A stretch of 12,026 nucleotides of DNA. Origin: Deltaproteobacteria bacterium (GTDB lineage: Bacteria > Desulfobacterota > DSM-4660 > Desulfatiglandales > Desulfatiglandaceae). Positions 1-6,040 of the stretch are shown here, in pieces (position 1 is the first letter of the stretch; the number at the start of each line of letters is the position of its first letter). Both the position numbers and the translations under genes were made by a program. The stretch lies in contig JABGPV010000160.1 in assembly GCA_018644785.1 (NCBI GenBank), forward strand, positions 1 through 12,026. The letters are read 5' to 3'. The notes under the pieces are model-generated. The model did no database searches. It was given only the letters and a program-made list of their open reading frames with translations, and had not been told where the DNA came from.

Positions 1-12
1 ATTGAGGAGTAA

Positions 13-507
13 ATGAATATCAAAATCATTCTAGCCGACTATTCAAATGAGCAGCAGGAGAAAGAAATCCCAATGCTGCTAGATGGATATGCTTCTGACC
101 CAATGGGTGGAGGGAAATCCCTTGATGAAAAAATTAAAAACAATCTGGTCAAAGAATTATCGAAAATTCCCCACGCATTTTCGGTAATCGCTTATGTTGA
201 TGGCCAGCCAGCAGGCCTAGTAAATTGCTTCGAGGCTTTTTCAACCTTTTTATGTAAGCCCATAATTAACATTCACGATTTTGTCGTCCTGAATGAATAT
301 AGAGGCAAAGGCATCAGCCAAATGATGCTGGAAAAAGTTGAAGAAATGGCCAGGTCAAAAGATTGCTGCAAAGTAACCCTTGAGGTTTTAAGCAATAATG
401 AAGTGGCGAAATCTGCATATGGGAAATTTGGCTTTTCAGGCTATGAACTTGATCCTGAAGCTGGGTTCGCACTCTTTTGGCAAAAATCGTTAACAAACAC
501 AACATAA
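13..507 (+). CDS. GNAT-family N-acetyltransferase
   Basis: A 164-residue single-domain GNAT acetyltransferase, expected to move an acetyl group from acetyl-CoA to an amine in the cytoplasm; the substrate cannot be read from the sequence. The acetyl-CoA pyrophosphate-binding loop is seen as YRGKGIS (about residues 96-102) in the usual strand-helix setting (FVVLNEYRGKG). The C-terminal GNAT signature follows as SNNEVAKSAYGKFGF (about 127-141), and length is normal for the family. The ATG at 13 has a strong GAGGAG Shine-Dalgarno at 4-9, and an in-frame TAA just before it makes it the first possible start. The gene is markedly more AT-rich than the genes after 1675. The arsenite permease gene follows closely on the same strand. 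Some GNAT proteins in ars loci (ArsN) act on organoarsenicals, but nothing here shows that this one does. Family assignment is firm, role unknown. Confidence 0.9.
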   Translation: MNIKIILADYSNEQQEKEIPMLLDGYASDPMGGGKSLDEKIKNNLVKELSKIPHAFSVIAYVDGQPAGLVNCFEAFSTFLCKPIINIHDFVVLNEYRGKGISQMMLEKVEEMARSKDCCKVTLEVLSNNEVAKSAYGKFGFSGYELDPEAGFALFWQKSLTNTT

Positions 508-540
508 GTCGTTTCAGTGGACGCCAAAAGGCTGGCGCCA
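490..540 (+). other. Possible truncated integron attC-like sequence
   Basis: Directly at the end of the acetyltransferase gene lies a short stretch with GTTAACAAAC, ACATAAGTCGTTTCAGTGGAC and GGCTGGCGCC-type segments. It resembles the left (R''/L'') half of gammaproteobacterial integron attC sites, which sit just after cassette genes. No matching right half ending in a GTTRRRY-type core is seen before the acr3 start, so at best it is a truncated remnant. The resemblance is from memory of the site type, not from an alignment. Confidence 0.2.
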
Positions 541-594
541 TTGAGCTCGGGAATTCCCCGCTACACAAATACAAACCCGGAGCACGCTGTGGAA

Positions 595-1629
595 ATGGCA
601 AAATTAGGCGTATTAGATCGATTTCTTACCCTTTGGATATTTATTGCTATGGCGGTAGGTGTTGGAATTGGGTTTATTTTTCCAGGTATCGATGAATGGA
701 ATGAGGTTGTGTCTGTTGGGGCAACCAATATCCCACTAGCCATTGGTCTTATTTTGATGATGTATCCTCCCCTAGCTAAAGTGAATTATGGTTTGCTTGG
801 TAGAATCACCTCTGACAAAAAAGCCATAAGTTTATCCTTATTTATGAATTGGATTATCGGCCCAATATTAATGTTTACCTTAGCATTAGTATTTTTAGGT
901 AACCACCCTGGTTACATGACAGGGGTTATTTTAATAGGTATTGCTCGTTGCATAGCAATGGTTCTGGTCTGGAATGATATTGGTGGAGGTAACAAAGAAT
1001 ATGGGGCTGCTCTGGTAGCCTTAAATAGTATTTTTCAAATTGTAACCTATAGCTTTATGGCATGGTTATTTATTACGATTTTACCACCATATTTTGGGTT
1101 TAGTGGTCACACTGTCGATATATCAATATTAACTATTGCCGAAAGTGTACTTATTTATCTTGGCATTCCATTTTTAGCTGGATATTTAAGTCGTAGAATA
1201 TTAGTTTCATTAAAGGGGGAGCAATGGTATACAACAAAGTTCATACCTGCAATCTCTCCTATCACCCTGATAGCACTATTAGCAACCATTGTTTTGATGT
1301 TCAGTTTAAAAGGTGAAATGATAGTTGAACTTCCCTTTGATGTGATTCGTGTTGCGATCCCATTAGTGATCTATTTTATTATGATGTTTTTTATAACCTT
1401 CTTTACTGGAAAAAAAATAGGTATTAGTTATGATAAAAATGCAAGTATCGCATTTACTGCAACAGGAAATAATTTTGAACTAGCAATTGCTGTGGCTATA
1501 GCGGTATTTGGTATAAATTCTGAACAAGCTTTTGCTGGGGTGATCGGTCCTCTTGTTGAAGTGCCGGTGTTGATAATGCTTGTAAATATATCACTTAAAC
1601 TAAAAAACAAGTATAAACCAGTAAGTTAA
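595..1629 (+). CDS. acr3: Acr3-type arsenite efflux permease
   Basis: An integral inner-membrane carrier of the Acr3 family (BART superfamily) that exports arsenite, and in some members antimonite, driven by the proton gradient. From the ATG at 595 it is 344 residues with about ten hydrophobic helices, matching family length. The family hallmark is clear: [11 protein letters not shown] with the conserved transport cysteine at about residue 119. The conserved late-helix blocks are GNNFELAIA (about 291-299) and [10 protein letters not shown] (about 318-327), with their glutamates. The frame stays open back to a GTG at 517, but those 26 extra residues look unlike an Acr3 N-terminus. The protein normally begins near the FLTLWIF block, so 595 is preferred; a GGAG lies at 579-582. 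The start is less certain than the function. It is AT-rich like the preceding gene, and no arsR or arsC is visible in this window. Confidence 0.9.
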   Translation: MAKLGVLDRFLTLWIFIAMAVGVGIGFIFPGIDEWNEVVSVGATNIPLAIGLILMMYPPLAKVNYGLLGRITSDKKAISLSLFMNWIIGPILMFTLALVFLGNHPGYMTGVILIGIARCIAMVLVWNDIGGGNKEYGAALVALNSIFQIVTYSFMAWLFITILPPYFGFSGHTVDISILTIAESVLIYLGIPFLAGYLSRRILVSLKGEQWYTTKFIPAISPITLIALLATIVLMFSLKGEMIVELPFDVIRVAIPLVIYFIMMFFITFFTGKKIGISYDKNASIAFTATGNNFELAIAVAIAVFGINSEQAFAGVIGPLVEVPVLIMLVNISLKLKNKYKPVS

Positions 1630-1674
1630 CTGTGAAAAGAAGATGTATGACAAGAGAATCCAGCGGAGGCGGGC

Positions 1675-2139
1675 ATGGATGACGGCATGCTTTTAGTGGC
1701 AATCGGTTGCAGCCGTTTGCCGGGGATGTTTGATATGGCTTCAAGGCACCCCTTTGTTGCTTTTGGAACGATGGATGAAAAGGTTCTTGCCGATCTTGCC
1801 AATTGCGTTTCGGCCCATAGGGCGCCTAACGTGCCGACATACTTTTACGAAACCGGGTGATTCATTGAGCGCCGGATTGTTGCTGTGGGCAACCTTTTCA
1901 AGATATGGCTTTCAGTTCCGGAGGATGCTTCCATGGAGGAACTCCATGATGCATTTCAAAACCATTTTGGTGCGAAATGGGACGAAGTCCTTGATGCCGC
2001 TGATACGTCTTTTGCCTACAATTCCGCCAATAATGCCTATTTCGCCGTGAGCGACCTGCGCCCTGTAGACGATCTGACGTTGGATCAACTCCTTAAGAAA
2101 AATGGGATCGACAAGCCCCCGAATATTATCGTAAGTTAG
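1675..2139 (+). CDS. Unrecognised protein with in-frame TGA (possible selenoprotein)
   Basis: One continuous frame of about 154 codons is broken only by a TGA at 1858-1860 (codon 62). The first part starts at an ATG with a GGAGG Shine-Dalgarno at 1665-1669. Codon choice and amino-acid composition look like coding sequence right up to the TGA and immediately after it (FIERRIVAVGNLFKIW). The next start-like codon, a GTG at 1885, has no ribosome-binding site, which argues against two separate genes. Three readings are possible: selenocysteine insertion (a SECIS-like hairpin lies at 1879-1893), a pseudogene with a nonsense mutation, or two small genes. I do not recognise the family. The stretch around VPEDASMEELHDAFQNHFG faintly recalls pRiA4b ORF-3-like proteins, but too weakly for a call. 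It is less AT-rich than acr3, so it may belong to the resident genome. Confidence 0.45.
1879..1893 (+). promoter_or_regulatory. SECIS-like hairpin downstream of in-frame TGA
   Basis: GTTGC and GCAAC form a perfect 5-bp stem around the loop TGTGG. The loop begins 23 nt after the TGA at 1858-1860 and has G as its second base. Bacterial SECIS elements are described as a stem whose apical loop lies roughly 16-37 nt after the UGA with a G in the first two loop positions, so the geometry fits. The stem is short and such hairpins also arise by chance, hence modest confidence. Confidence 0.3.
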
Positions 2140-2169
2140 TGTAACAAGTTAATACACTTAAGGTATTCT

Positions 2170-2328
2170 ATGTTGGTATCGTCTCACGAATTTCGTTTAA
2201 CGATTGAGGAGGGATTTACCGTCAAGGGAATCGGCGGAGGCCATGCTTTTTTGAATTTTCGAGGAATAGCCCAGTACATCTTCGGAAGTGATGATGATGT
2301 TTCGATTAAGGGTGGCGAAGTAGGGTGA
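2170..2328 (+). CDS. Small hypothetical ORF (52 aa)
   Basis: A 52-codon frame from the ATG at 2170 to the TGA at 2326-2328 encodes a mildly acidic, glycine-rich peptide (it contains KGIGGGHAFLNFRG and ends SIKGGEVG). An AAGG lies about seven bases upstream of the ATG. It follows the split gene by 30 bp on the same strand, so the two could be cotranscribed. There is no transmembrane segment, signal peptide or motif that I recognise. It could be a real small gene, the fragment of a larger decayed one, or a chance frame in a convergent spacer. Confidence 0.3.
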   Translation: MLVSSHEFRLTIEEGFTVKGIGGGHAFLNFRGIAQYIFGSDDDVSIKGGEVG

Positions 2329-2342
2329 AATTTCTTCCGGAA

Positions 2343-2376
2343 TCCGGCCGTATGGGTCTGTCCCCTATTATTTCGT
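2343..2376 (-). repeat. Possible fragment of a dispersed repeat
   Basis: Immediately after the stop codon of the HoxU-like gene, the minus strand reads AAATAATAGGGGACAGACCC. Similar AATAGGGG-ACAGACCC strings recur at many places in deltaproteobacterial genomes, often near REP-associated tyrosine transposases. Only one copy is visible here and no transposase is present, so the label rests on remembered resemblance. No intrinsic terminator with a stem and T-tract could be seen in the 2140-2376 spacer. Confidence 0.2.
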
Positions 2377-3033
2377 TCAGGATTCAACCGCGGTCGTTTG
2401 ATTTTTCAGGGTAATGGCCCCTACGGGACAGATCTCCACGCAGGCAAGGCATTGGTCACAGGGGACTGTCTCAGCCGTTTGATGACCATAGAATCGGATG
2501 AGTGTTTTAAACCCCCGGTCGGCAAAGTCCATGAGAGGGGTGCCATTTGCCTCACGGCAGACCTGAATGCATTTTCCGCAAAGGACACACCGGTTGGGAT
2601 AGTGGCTCAGGAACGGATGATCATCCATCGTTTCCTGATCTTTCCGATAATGTTCCAGGCGTTTGGGCTTGAGTCCCACTTTCAGAAAGCGGGCGATTTT
2701 CTGCAATTCACATTTTTTGTTGGCCGGACAATGGCCGCAATCCACATGGTGTACGGACAATAACAGTTCCAGGGCGGTTCGCTGCAACTGACGCACCGCA
2801 GGTGTGTTGGTTATTACCACCATATTTTCGACAACTTCCATCTGGCATGAGGGGACCGGTTGATGATGGCCCTCGATTTCAACAAAACAGAGCCGGCAGG
2901 AAGCGGGGGGATGCTCCAGCGTGTCCAGGTAGCAGAGGTTGGGAATGTATATCTCATGTTCAAGGCAGGTTTTGAGCAGATTGGCCCTTTCCTTTACTTG
3001 AATTTCTTTGTTATCCACAACAATTGTGATCAT
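2377..3033 (-). CDS. HoxU / NuoG N-terminal-like iron-sulfur diaphorase subunit
   Basis: A 218-residue electron-wire subunit matching the first part of complex I NuoG, the diaphorase subunit HoxU and the N-terminal region of [FeFe] hydrogenases such as HndD. In order: a plant-ferredoxin-like [2Fe-2S] domain with C34, C46, C49 and C63; a His-Cys3 [4Fe-4S] motif (HHVDCGHCPANKKC, about 95-108); then two classical [4Fe-4S] motifs, C149/152/155/159 and C192/195/198/202. The protein stops about 16 residues after the last cluster. No H-cluster domain or molybdopterin domain follows, so it cannot reduce protons itself. It is the last gene of the operon, 39 bp after the NuoF-like gene. With the NuoE- and NuoF-like subunits it should carry electrons from NADH/FMN to a partner; the corrinoid activator of the same operon is the inferred one. 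The ATG at 3033 has only a weak ribosome-binding site. Confidence 0.88.
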   Translation of the reverse strand: MITIVVDNKEIQVKERANLLKTCLEHEIYIPNLCYLDTLEHPPASCRLCFVEIEGHHQPVPSCQMEVVENMVVITNTPAVRQLQRTALELLLSVHHVDCGHCPANKKCELQKIARFLKVGLKPKRLEHYRKDQETMDDHPFLSHYPNRCVLCGKCIQVCREANGTPLMDFADRGFKTLIRFYGHQTAETVPCDQCLACVEICPVGAITLKNQTTAVES

Positions 3034-3072
3034 GAGGTTACTCTATCAGTTCTTAGCTGTTAGCCTAAATGC

Positions 3073-5010
3073 TTACTCCGCCGGTCGTTCCACAACAGGC
3101 GCCAGGTTCGGCGGCGACACCTTCACAACCGCATCATACTCCGGGGGGCAGGCGGTTACGCATTCACCACACTTGACACAGAGGGTTTGATCGACCCCTT
3201 TTTTTCGATTGCGGGTGGTGAAAATAGCTTCCACGGGGCAACAGCCCACGCACGCGTCGCAACCCCGGGCACACTTGTCCAGATCAATGTAAAAAGCCGT
3301 TAAATCACGGCACATGCAGGCCGGGCACCGCTTTTCCTTGATGTGGGCTTCATATTCGTCTCGAAAATATTTCAACGACGTCAGCACCGGATTGGGGGCC
3401 GTTTTTCCCAGGCCGCATAGAGACCCGGCCTTGATGTCTTCACTGAGGGTTTCCAGGATTTCCAGGTCTCCCTCGCGCCCCTCCCCCTTGGTGATGCGAA
3501 CCAGAATTTCCAGCAGATGGTGGGTACCGATCCGGCAGAAGGTACATTTTCCGCAGGATTCCTTCTGGGTGAAATCCAGAAAATACCGGGCCACATCCAC
3601 CATGCAGGTGTCTTCATCCATGACCACCATGCCGCCGGAACCCATCATGGCCCCGGCTTCGATCAGGGAGTCGAAATCAATGGGGGTATCCAGGAAGTCC
3701 GATGGCAGACACCCCCCGGAAGGTCCTCCGATTTGAACGGCTTTGAACGCCTTTTTATTGGGAATACCGCCGCAGGTATCGAAAACCAGGGTACGCAGGT
3801 CCACGCCCATGGGGATTTCCACCAGGCCCGCATGCCGCACATTGCCCACCACGGAAAAGATGGCGGTGCCCGGGCTTTTTTCCGTTCCGATTTCCCGAAA
3901 CCGCTCGGCCCCTCGGGCCATCAGGGAAGGAACCGTTGCAAAAGTCTTTACATTGTTGATAACCGTGGGTTGTCCCCAAAGCCCTTTTTGAACCGGGAAA
4001 GGGGGACGGTAGGTGGGCATGCCGCGACGGCCTTCCATGGATTGAATAAGGGCTGTTTCCTCGCCGCACACAAAAGCCCCGGAACCCTGAAAAACCTCAA
4101 TTTTCAGGCTGAACGGGCTCCCCAGGACTTGATTCCCCAAAAGCCCTGTTTCCTCGGCCTGCAAAATGGCCCGGGTGACCATTTTGACCGCAAGGGGATA
4201 TTCCGCCCTCACATACACAATGGCATGTTGGGCCCCCACCGCATGGGCGCAGATCATGATCCCTTCCAGCACCTGATGGGGGTTGCTTTCCAATATGGTC
4301 CGGTCCATGTAAGCTCCGGGATCCCCCTCGTCCGCATTGCAGATGACGGTTTTTTCTTTGCCTTCTGCCCTCTTAAACACTGACGCTGCCAGCGCCCATT
4401 TAAGTCCTGTGGGAAAGCCCGCACCACCACGGCCCCGCAGGCCCGCCGCCTTAACTTCTTCGATGATTATTTCCGGTGAAGATTGAAGGGCCTTGACCAG
4501 GGCGCTATACCCACCGAAGCTCACATAATCCTCGATCTCTTCCGGGTCCACCTGACCGCATTTTTCCATGACCAGGCGTTTTTCCATATTGAACCGTGGA
4601 AAATCCCATACCTGGGGAATCATGTCGTTTTCAACCATGGCCCCCATGAGATATTCAAAAAGCGGGTCCCCTTTTTCCAAAAAGGATTTTACCAGCATCC
4701 GGGCTTTTCCCGGAGTTACCTGATGGTACAGGATGGCAGGGAAACCCGGATTTTCAATGATGACCACCGGTTCCGCATAGCAATGTCCGATGCAGCCCAC
4801 CGAATGGATGCGGGCCTCCATATTCCGCTCAGCCAGTGCCTCCTCAAAGGCCGCTTTGGTCTCCAGCGCCCCGGAAGCAATGCCGCAGGTGGCCATGCCG
4901 ATGTGGATCACGGGACTGGAAGCATTTTCCAGAGTTTTCCGCTTTGCCAGAGCTTTTTCGCGAATGGGGGTAAAGGCCTCTTCCGGATTTGCTTTATTGT
5001 TAGGAGCCAT
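3073..5010 (-). CDS. nuoF: NuoF/HndC-like NADH-binding flavoprotein with extra iron-sulfur domains
   Basis: The 645-residue catalytic diaphorase subunit, which oxidises NADH through FMN. Domains in order: an N-terminal thioredoxin-like ferredoxin domain (about 33-110) with C42, C73 and C77; the NuoF core with the glycine-rich FMN/NADH motif GRGGAGFPTGLKW (193-205), NADEGDPGAYMDR (225-237) and GEETALIQSMEGRRG (316-330); the N3-type [4Fe-4S] motif ESCGKCTFCRIG (C486, C489, C492) with C532; then a C-terminal 2x[4Fe-4S] ferredoxin domain (C580/584/587/591 and C611/614/617/621). This layout is that of the HndC/HydB/HoxF group of soluble bifurcating or hydrogenase-linked diaphorases rather than the shorter complex I NuoF. 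An additional CPACMC cluster lies at 562-567. The gene overlaps the end of the NuoE-like gene by 11 bp, suggesting translational coupling. A GGGGA lies ten bases upstream of the ATG. Confidence 0.93.
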   Translation of the reverse strand: MAPNNKANPEEAFTPIREKALAKRKTLENASSPVIHIGMATCGIASGALETKAAFEEALAERNMEARIHSVGCIGHCYAEPVVIIENPGFPAILYHQVTPGKARMLVKSFLEKGDPLFEYLMGAMVENDMIPQVWDFPRFNMEKRLVMEKCGQVDPEEIEDYVSFGGYSALVKALQSSPEIIIEEVKAAGLRGRGGAGFPTGLKWALAASVFKRAEGKEKTVICNADEGDPGAYMDRTILESNPHQVLEGIMICAHAVGAQHAIVYVRAEYPLAVKMVTRAILQAEETGLLGNQVLGSPFSLKIEVFQGSGAFVCGEETALIQSMEGRRGMPTYRPPFPVQKGLWGQPTVINNVKTFATVPSLMARGAERFREIGTEKSPGTAIFSVVGNVRHAGLVEIPMGVDLRTLVFDTCGGIPNKKAFKAVQIGGPSGGCLPSDFLDTPIDFDSLIEAGAMMGSGGMVVMDEDTCMVDVARYFLDFTQKESCGKCTFCRIGTHHLLEILVRITKGEGREGDLEILETLSEDIKAGSLCGLGKTAPNPVLTSLKYFRDEYEAHIKEKRCPACMCRDLTAFYIDLDKCARGCDACVGCCPVEAIFTTRNRKKGVDQTLCVKCGECVTACPPEYDAVVKVSPPNLAPVVERPAE

Positions 5011-5542
5011 TTTTTTGATTTCCCCGGGCCCGCTTTTCCCGCGCCTGTTTCTCCTTTTCGATCTGAAATCCCAGGATCAGCCCTTCCACTTTACTGGGGG
5101 CCACATGACCGTGAGCCGTTTCATCCACAATCACCACCGGGGCCAGGGCACAGCACCCCACGCAGGCCACCCGTTCAATGCTGAATTCCCGGTCCGGGGT
5201 GGTTTCACCATGACCGATTCCCAGTTTTCGTTCGAAATTCTCCAGAATGATGTCGCCTCCCCGCACATGGCAGGCGGTACCCAGGCACACCTTCATGTGG
5301 TGTTTTCCCGGCGGGTGAAATCGGAACTGGTTATAGAAGGTGGCTACGCCATATACTTCGCACAGGGCCAATTCAAGAGCATCGGCCACCAATTGAATGG
5401 CATCGGGCAACAGGTAGGCATGCCGTTCCTGGATCATCTGAAGCATGGGGATCAGGTTTTTTCTCTCTTTTTCAAACCCTTGAAGCCGGCCCTCAATATC
5501 CACCAGCATGGCCGCTTCCCGGGCACGAATATCGTCATCCAC
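5000..5542 (-). CDS. nuoE: NuoE/HndA-like 24-kDa [2Fe-2S] subunit
   Basis: A 180-residue thioredoxin-fold [2Fe-2S] subunit of the complex I 24-kDa family, partner of the NuoF-like flavoprotein. The four cluster ligands have the family spacing: C86-x4-C91 (CLGTAC) and C127-x3-C131 (CVGCC). The preceding helical part, with LCEVYGVATFYNQFRF (about 60-75), is typical of the family. The start is a GTG at 5542, supported by a GAGGA at 5550-5554 seven bases upstream; that site overlaps the stop codon of the cNMP-fold gene. The C-terminal tail (about 162-180) is lysine/arginine-rich and has no counterpart that I recognise in NuoE. The gene end overlaps the start of the NuoF-like gene. The subunit belongs to the cytoplasmic NADH-oxidising module encoded by this operon. 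Confidence 0.93.
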   Translation of the reverse strand: MDDDIRAREAAMLVDIEGRLQGFEKERKNLIPMLQMIQERHAYLLPDAIQLVADALELALCEVYGVATFYNQFRFHPPGKHHMKVCLGTACHVRGGDIILENFERKLGIGHGETTPDREFSIERVACVGCCALAPVVIVDETAHGHVAPSKVEGLILGFQIEKEKQAREKRARGNQKNGS

Positions 5543-5552
5543 AAATATTTCC

Positions 5553-6020
5553 TCAAATATTTTCCATGGCGCCCAGCGCCCCGTGGAGCCGGTCCCGAAG
5601 CAGAAAACAGAGGCTTTCCATCATTCTGAATCCCATTTTATGGTTGCCCACCATGATTTCTCTCAGCTCCGTTCCCTTGATGCTCACCACCGTTGTGGGT
5701 TTCCGGCAGACGGCTGAACTCATAAGGGTATGGGGCTGGCCCAACAGGGTCGACCAGCATCCCATGACCCGCCCTTTCCCCAGAAGTCCGATCACGGCGT
5801 TTCCCTTCCGGGTTCCGAGATCCATGGACCGTTCCAGAGAGACGTGTCCTTCTGCGATCACGTGAATATATTCGCCGAAATCCCCTTGGGAGAAAACATA
5901 TTCCCCCGGTTCATAATCTCGCACCTGGCACAGCGTGATGATGTTCTTGATGCTGGGCTCTTCAAGACCCTTGAAGAATTCGCACCCCTCCAGGACTTCT
6001 TTGATTTTATTGCGATCCAT
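5553..6020 (-). CDS. Single-domain cyclic-nucleotide-binding-fold protein
   Basis: A roughly 155-residue protein consisting of one CRP/FNR-type cNMP-binding beta-roll (about 15-125 from the ATG) and a C-terminal helix, with no helix-turn-helix. The roll is recognisable from FFKGLEEPSI, YEPGEYVFSQGD and IHVIAEGHVSLER. In the phosphate-binding cassette, the glutamate of the canonical FGE and the arginine that contacts the cyclic phosphate are not present; the region reads VMGCWSTLLGQPHTLMSSAV. It may therefore bind another ligand or act only as a docking domain. The frame extends to a GTG at 6026, but the AGGAGG at 6026-6031 overlaps that codon. The ATG at 6020, five bases after it, is thus the real start. 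It lies between the corrinoid activator (14 bp gap to 6026) and the NuoE-like gene, which suggests a regulator of the diaphorase or activator at protein level. That role is inferred. Confidence 0.85.
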   Translation of the reverse strand: MDRNKIKEVLEGCEFFKGLEEPSIKNIITLCQVRDYEPGEYVFSQGDFGEYIHVIAEGHVSLERSMDLGTRKGNAVIGLLGKGRVMGCWSTLLGQPHTLMSSAVCRKPTTVVSIKGTELREIMVGNHKMGFRMMESLCFLLRDRLHGALGAMENI

Positions 6021-6025
6021 TTTCA

Positions 6026-6031
6026 CCTCCT
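6026..6031 (-). promoter_or_regulatory. Shine-Dalgarno fixing the cNMP-fold protein start
   Basis: The minus strand reads AGGAGG followed by TGAAA and ATG (6020). It overlaps the upstream in-frame GTG at 6026 by one base, so it cannot serve that codon and sets translation at 6020. Confidence 0.7.
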
Positions 6032-6040
6032 CAGGTTTTA

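Noticed and set aside
541..560. Adjacent GAGCTC and GAATTC sites resembling a cloning linker
   Set aside because: Two short palindromes next to each other can occur by chance, and no longer vector sequence flanks them.
1730..2050. Second + frame (106 codons) bridging the TGA at 1858
   Set aside because: It is open across the TGA, but its product is Arg/Leu/Pro-rich, has no ribosome-binding site and is less protein-like than frame 1, so a frameshift explanation is not favoured.
2184..2387. Minus-strand 67-codon frame in the convergent spacer
   Set aside because: Pro/Ser/Lys-rich, overlaps the end of the HoxU-like gene and has no ribosome-binding site or recognisable feature.
3517..4383. Long + strand open frame (288 codons) antisense to the NuoF-like gene
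   Set aside because: It lies entirely opposite a gene with clear cofactor motifs; its product is His/Gly/Pro-rich with no recognisable domain. It is the usual mirror frame of a GC-rich gene.
4790..5629. + strand open frame (279 codons) across the NuoE/NuoF junction
   Set aside because: Antisense to two well-supported genes and without domain signal.
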